A stretch of 64,000 bases of DNA from Candidatus Obscuribacterales bacterium (GTDB taxonomy: Bacteria; Cyanobacteriota; Vampirovibrionia; Obscuribacterales; Obscuribacteraceae). Below the pieces are notes generated by a model. It did no database searches and was not told the origin of the DNA. It worked only from the letters and a program-made list of their open reading frames with translations. The DNA is taken from contig JAIEOQ010000002.1 of the NCBI GenBank assembly GCA_019750335.1, positions 248,001-312,000 on the forward strand, written 5' to 3'. Positions 61,401 to 64,000 of the stretch are shown here, piece after piece (position 1 is the first letter of the stretch; the number at the start of each line of letters is the position of its first letter). A program made the position numbers and the translations under genes.

Positions 61401-63621
61401 TCATCTCTTTCCGCTTTCAGCCGCAGCAGATGCCGAAGAATATTTAGCAGTAAGCAGTACTTTTGCTCTGAGCAAAGCGTTGCAAACTTGGCTGCACCAT
61501 TCCGAATCCAACGGTAATCAACCTTTGGTAATACTAGCAGCAGTTTCTATGGATGGCGGTTTTGGGCATAGCGGCAGGGAGAATGAATTCAATCCGACTT
61601 TAGGCGGTGTAACCGGCATCTTAAAAACGATTTCGCGCGAACAGCCTAAAACATGGTTGCGAACCATTGACTTTGCTCCTGGAATTTCGGCCCAGGAACA
61701 AGCAGGAGCCCTTTGTCTTGAATTGAGCGATAAAAACGGGCTGCTTGAAGTCGGATATTCCGGCGGAAAGCGCTACGAACTTTACGTGGATAATTCGCCA
61801 CTTCCGGTCGGAGCCGACCTGGAACAAATCAAACTAGACACTTCTTCAGTCATTCTTGTCACCGGCGGCGCTCGCGGCATTACGGCTGAACTTTGTCTCG
61901 GTCTAGCCAAACGTCACAAACCAACATTCGTAATCTTGGGACGGGGACAACGCCCTCAACAAGCAGAACCGAAAGAGTTTCAAGGATTGACGACAACTCG
62001 CGAGTTGAAAGCAGCGATTATGGATTCCTTGCGCGCTCAAGGAGAAGCAATCTCAATTCCGGCCGTAGAAAATATCTATCAGTCTTTGATCAAAGAACGT
62101 GAAATTCGCCATAATTTGGAACGCCTGGAAACAAGCGGCGCTCGTGTCAAATATTATGCGCTGGATGTACGCAACGAAGCTGATTTCAAAGCAATAATCA
62201 ATCGCCTATACGATTCGTTCGGGCGCATTGATGGTGTCATTCACGGTGCCGGTGTAATCGAAGACGCCTTAATCAAAGACAAAACTCCCGAATCATTTGA
62301 ACGTGTTTATCGCACGAAGATGGACAGCGCCATTACGCTTAGCAAAAATCTGCAACTCGATTCATTGCAATTTTTGGTATTTTTCTCTTCAGTAGTAGGC
62401 AGAACAGGTAATGCCGGTCAGAGCGATTATGTAGCGGCAAACGAGAGCCTAAATAAACTTGCTCTTTTGCTGAATAAGAAAACAAAAGGCAAAGTATCCT
62501 CGATTATGTGGGGACCTTGGCGCGGCGGTATGGCTCAAGATGCTCTTGAACCGGTATTTGCTAAATACGGCTGGTCCATGATTGAAGCGCAGCCCGGCTG
62601 GGAAAGCTTTGAGAAAGAGCTTTTCGGCAGCAACAAGAACGAGGTAGAAGTTCTTTTAGTTGGACAAAGCCAAAATCAAAATCTAGCTCCGACAAGCGGC
62701 GCCAGGCTTGATCGGGCTCACACGATTAACACCGGTAAAAACAGCGTTGAATACACGATAAAGATCGATCCTGAATTCGACCTTTATCTGAAAGATCACA
62801 CTTTTGACGGCACGCCTGTGTTGCCAATGGCCGTTGCCCTTGAACTAATGTCCGAAGCAGCACAAAATTTGCGTCCGGATTGGTATCTAGCCAGCGTAGA
62901 TAACTTAAGCATTCCTGCCGGCATTATGTTTGAGATCGGAGCAAAAGATCTGGTCATTAAAGCAGACGCCGAAGAGATCGATGACAAAAATCTGAAAGTC
63001 ATGCTGTCAATCAACTCAAAAACATCCGGACAACGCAAAAATTTCACTGCCGAAGCTACCTTAACTAAAGAACAGCCACCGTTGGCAGCAAAATACGGCT
63101 CATTCACTTTTGACTTTAACGCACCGCAACTCGCGGAACCGTTGTCGGATGTTCCAAGTACTACCGAACTTTATCAAAAATGGCTTTTCCACGGACCGCT
63201 CTTCCAAGGAATCGATAAAATCGAATCCTTGGGTGTAAACGGGATCTGGGGTGAGCTTGATATCCCTGGCGTTGCCGAATGTTTGAAAGAATGGAACGGA
63301 CAAGAATGGATTGTCGATCCAATCTTGCTCGACAGCGCAATGCAGTTTGGCGGCGTTTGGGCACGCCAATATATGGATATTACAGCTTTACCTACCGGCT
63401 TCAAATCTATTCGCCGTGTACGACCGGCACGGGGTAATCACTTTAAAGCTGTTGTTTCCATTCCTCACGAAACAAAAGGTTCGGAACTGATTTGCGATCT
63501 TGCCGTCTATGACGCCTCCGGCAAGCTAGTTCTTTACATGGAGCAGCTCTCCGGCGTCGGCAGTAAATCTTTAAACAGATTATCCAGCCAACCTAAAGTT
63601 GTGAAAGCCGTATCCCGTTAA
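55474..63621 (+). CDS. PfaA/PfaD-like lipid-polyketide synthase: NPD-NPD-KS-AT-ACP-KR-DH
   Basis: 2715 residues; ATG at 55474 after AGGAA. Residues 1-220 are a degenerate nitropropane-dioxygenase (NPD) half. Residues about 326-610 are a full NPD/PfaD-like flavin enoyl reductase (YPIVQGAMTRVSD, IFEGKECGGHVGPRSS, IIFAGGIHND). KS at about 697-1125 has Cys889 (DAACASS), His1024 (EAHGTGT) and His1064. AT has Ser1380 in GHSFGE. ACP has Ser1804 (LGIDSIKRVE), a single copy. KR at about 2125-2370 has VTGGARGIT, Tyr2319 and Asn2323. DH has His2442 (HTFDGTPVLP) and Asp2620 (DPILLDSAM). No thioesterase or methyltransferase. PfaA normally has several ACPs and PfaD is separate; here the reductase is fused in front. 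It makes a reduced acyl or polyketide chain; the product is unknown. Confidence 0.95.
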   Translation: MGELLHVQTPEFGIIALTPAAWPGTLEDNTLALAAARAGETGIFNLEFGGDPLKVKGQIVQALAAVPAGKFGIRCHIEDLSLFTVAIETLTQAKNAKVVLLISSQTTKKTLSSAITALQKKQLAVFCEVISQKEAELSEACGANAIIAKGHESAGRVGEETSFILLQRCLKTVKIPVWLHGGIGQHTVAAAYVGGAAGVVLDSQLLLFPESALAPEQVEKLSQFDGSETVLLQSGKEEFFRLWSKIGIPELADLQKELKEGRVKQSLHKALNTKSAFPLLLPLGQDIALSANLLTRYGTAGAAIRGLKEAAINNASLADKLQSFAEHAPLAVSHQTKYPIVQGAMTRVSDTADFAASVAKGGGLPFLALALMRQDEIDPLLKETAEKLKDRPWGVGILGFVPQELRQEQLKVIEKYRPPFALIAGGRPDQAKHLETLGIQTYLHVPSPLLLKSFVETGSRRFIFEGKECGGHVGPRSSFVLWDSMIEALLQSISPKDNPEDFHIIFAGGIHNDLSAAMVAALAAPLAARGIRIGMLMGTAYLLTDEAVTTGAIVEKFQKAVLSCDHTVLLETGPGHAIRCIDSPYKETFDNQRQKLEAETTDRNEVRQELEMMNLGRLRIASKGLTRGNGSGGSKLVNLSEESQWSDGMYMVGQVAALHEQKFSIADLHSSVTSGSTKHLNQFKQETISFGAQTSEQEPIAIVGMSCLFPKANDLEAFWENILNSVDCIEEVPAEHWDWTKLYDKDPLARDKISSKWGGFLKDIPFDPSIYGIPPSSLISVDPMQLIILEVTRAALADAGYNKKSFNKERTSVILANAGHGPITAFYSLRSMLDWTLSDLPEEYRKQLEKRLPEWTEDSFPGYLGNVTAGRITNRFDLGGINFCVDAACASSLAALYVGINELRSKTSDAVLLASTDTHNQPGDYLSFSKTHALSPRGRCRTFDATADGIVISEGMAVLMLKRLSDAERDGDRIYAVIRGIGGSSDGRDLSLTAPRPAGQMLALKRAYQDAGISPASVELIEAHGTGTVAGDKAEVEALSKTFTTAGAKPESCAIGSVKSMIGHTKCSAGLASVIKVAKSLYHKVLPPTLGVETPNPSCNFETSPFYINSEARPWLSNPANAEPRRAGISAFGFGGTNFHTVLEEYRGQRLPEQKSAVKNFPSELFVFRAADSEMLLKLLSNLENQTKQAFSAYTLPQGPLGGQEQNSLRELSYRNYFNYINSAKSGSSLLSIVAKSHEDLLAKIETSKQLLKDSSKNELRDPRGIFYNKQGSGEAPAIAMLFPGQGSQRVNMLKELSLAFPEIGEIFEKADQSLSGCFSQPLSRFVYAKPVFNDEERKKQNVALTNTHVAQPAVAAADLAALRILQSFGLKADVLAGHSFGEYVALAAAGSLTESELFKIAERRGQILAKTNGKNQGSMSAVSGPAALVQKLLENIPDVSLANINSPKQCIIAGEREALVRAGKILNENKLACQPISVSAAFHSPLMLPVQKELSDELKKVSFKKPQHQVISNTYGLPYPNDPANIAELLSEHAVKPVEFQRQIEKMYADGVKIFVECGPGSVLSNLVSDILDGKEHLAVSLERSGRHSLTQLQMLLGQLHTAGVEINFSPLFKNRLKPILPAEVQTGKTINKNKLLYLLNSAHVKKADGTMLKPRETNNTDSPMSANSQDPSPAKASLPKAIGSQEEMLLEFQRNMFQMTQSFIESQERVMLAYLQNGGTNIPNALPPINTVTATAEIPASEVSVTPATQPAPAETQSENNSAFNPEALITSLVEIVSERTGYPPEMLDPTLDLEADLGIDSIKRVEILNNFRKLLPEEMQLNLESSVEKLAGTKTLQGIMDWIRNDLPNQQAGDNSKTEVEEQKVPAPQTVSNIGRGLVRLRKLNELSIADNPPKGTYVITDDGKGTAEELAALLASKGNTPVIIKHQSETKAEKALAKEKFLTVTSNLSDYNDIEKTLSLIEAKAGQLTGILHLFPLSAAADAEEYLAVSSTFALSKALQTWLHHSESNGNQPLVILAAVSMDGGFGHSGRENEFNPTLGGVTGILKTISREQPKTWLRTIDFAPGISAQEQAGALCLELSDKNGLLEVGYSGGKRYELYVDNSPLPVGADLEQIKLDTSSVILVTGGARGITAELCLGLAKRHKPTFVILGRGQRPQQAEPKEFQGLTTTRELKAAIMDSLRAQGEAISIPAVENIYQSLIKEREIRHNLERLETSGARVKYYALDVRNEADFKAIINRLYDSFGRIDGVIHGAGVIEDALIKDKTPESFERVYRTKMDSAITLSKNLQLDSLQFLVFFSSVVGRTGNAGQSDYVAANESLNKLALLLNKKTKGKVSSIMWGPWRGGMAQDALEPVFAKYGWSMIEAQPGWESFEKELFGSNKNEVEVLLVGQSQNQNLAPTSGARLDRAHTINTGKNSVEYTIKIDPEFDLYLKDHTFDGTPVLPMAVALELMSEAAQNLRPDWYLASVDNLSIPAGIMFEIGAKDLVIKADAEEIDDKNLKVMLSINSKTSGQRKNFTAEATLTKEQPPLAAKYGSFTFDFNAPQLAEPLSDVPSTTELYQKWLFHGPLFQGIDKIESLGVNGIWGELDIPGVAECLKEWNGQEWIVDPILLDSAMQFGGVWARQYMDITALPTGFKSIRRVRPARGNHFKAVVSIPHETKGSELICDLAVYDASGKLVLYMEQLSGVGSKSLNRLSSQPKVVKAVSR

Positions 63622-63645
63622 CCACTCTCTCTTAACGGCCAGATC

Positions 63646-64000
63646 ATGAATGCAGACAATTTAGAAGCAATAGCTATCACCGGACTTGACTGCAGGTTTC
63701 CGGCTATCGCTGGCTTGTCAGATTTATGCGCTCAAATCTTTAGCGAAAGAGTTGCAACAAACTCGGTAAAACAGCTTCAAACATTGTCGGCAGCCGAAAT
63801 GGCCGCTCTCAGCCTGAAAGCCGCAGGCGAAGATGCCGGACTGCTTGAAGTTGAGAAAGCACGAATTCTGATTCTCAAAGATGACGATCTTGATATCGAT
63901 CTCAAAGGAGAGTTTATCTCCTCAAACAAAAATTCTTTTCAGCAAGTTCTTCATAAAATAGCTTCGCTTCTAAAAGAGCATAATTCAGCAGTTGTTTTGT
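63646..64000 (+). CDS. Partner of the synthase, degenerate ketosynthase N-terminus (PfaB/PfaC-like), truncated by window
   Basis: Open from an ATG at 63646 to the window edge (118 codons seen). It begins EAIAITGLDCRFPAIAGLSD, the ketosynthase start IAIxGxxCRFP, but then departs from KS sequence (SVKQLQTLSAAEMAALSLKA, ARILILKDDDLDIDLKGEF). PfaB proteins begin with such a degenerate KS before an acyltransferase, so this is probably the second subunit. It is 24 bases after the synthase, with no strong ribosome site. The rest of the gene is outside the window. Confidence 0.68.
   Translation, partial: MNADNLEAIAITGLDCRFPAIAGLSDLCAQIFSERVATNSVKQLQTLSAAEMAALSLKAAGEDAGLLEVEKARILILKDDDLDIDLKGEFISSNKNSFQQVLHKIASLLKEHNSAVVL

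Noticed and set aside
1..64000. tRNA, rRNA or known riboswitches
   Set aside because: I read all intergenic gaps and saw no cloverleaf, rRNA or recognisable aptamer sequence; a covariance scan would be needed to exclude small RNAs.

Overview
The window (about 47% GC by eye, no rRNA or tRNA seen) reads as a chromosomal stretch of a heterotrophic Gram-negative-type bacterium. I infer a non-photosynthetic member of the Cyanobacteria/Melainabacteria (Vampirovibrionia, Obscuribacterales-like). The evidence is a short cyanobacterial-type Hfq (16998-17222), a UPF0284/CobT-like protein of the kind common in cyanobacteria, many secreted TPR proteins, the non-mevalonate pathway gene ispF, an elongation complex (MreB, MreC, MreD, PBP2, RodZ, PBP1A), and no photosynthesis genes. 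The assignment to a lineage is inference; the gene families are mostly clear.

Layout. 1-3.5 kb: the end of a catabolic operon (aldehyde dehydrogenase, SDR, M20 peptidase). 3.6-4.8 kb: a chimeric transposase-derived DNA-binding protein with a 56-bp perfect palindrome just upstream. 4.8-9.4 kb (minus): a five-gene operon of exported proteins led by a TadG-like protein. 9.6-12.3 kb: a TPR lipoprotein and an amino-acid permease. 12.3-16 kb (minus): biotin carboxylase/BCCP, ispF and a glycosyltransferase. 16-24 kb: 3-hydroxyacyl-CoA dehydrogenase, hfq, mreB-mreC-mreD-mrdA and a protein with two papain-like domains, one degenerate. 24-26.5 kb (minus): metG and a tandem universal stress protein. 26.6-32.4 kb: coaBC, a YtxH/DUF948/YtxH trio, a pseudouridine synthase, rodZ-like and rimO. 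32.4-36.4 kb: nrdR, rplS, rbgA-like and rnhB, flanked by two J-domain genes. 36.4-43.2 kb: acyl-CoA dehydrogenase, a receiver-GGDEF protein with a degenerate signature, a UPF0284 protein, DAHP synthase and an ArnT-like transferase. 43.2-50.8 kb: PBP1A, a Spy-like protein, a dicarboxylate/glutamate symporter, a MATE exporter, a divergent SAM-hydrolase-family protein and a TPR/calcium-binding protein.

50.8-64 kb is the most unusual part. An acyl-CoA/AMP ligase, a GH3-family protein, a membrane glycosyltransferase related to ceramide glucosyltransferases and a 2715-residue synthase lie together. The synthase order is (degenerate NPD)-(NPD enoyl reductase)-KS-AT-ACP-KR-DH, with all the KS, AT, ACP, KR and DH active-site residues visible. 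It is followed by a gene that runs off the window and begins like a degenerate ketosynthase (PfaB/PfaC-like). I infer a PfaA/PfaD-like secondary lipid synthase whose product may be activated and glycosylated by the neighbouring enzymes, that is, an undescribed glycolipid or polyketide-lipid pathway. This is the best candidate for a new system.

The second candidate is the zinc-ribbon/winged-helix chimera and its palindrome at 3.6-4.8 kb. No intergenic stretch exceeds 300 bases; the longest are about 140-175 bases and are described where they hold something.
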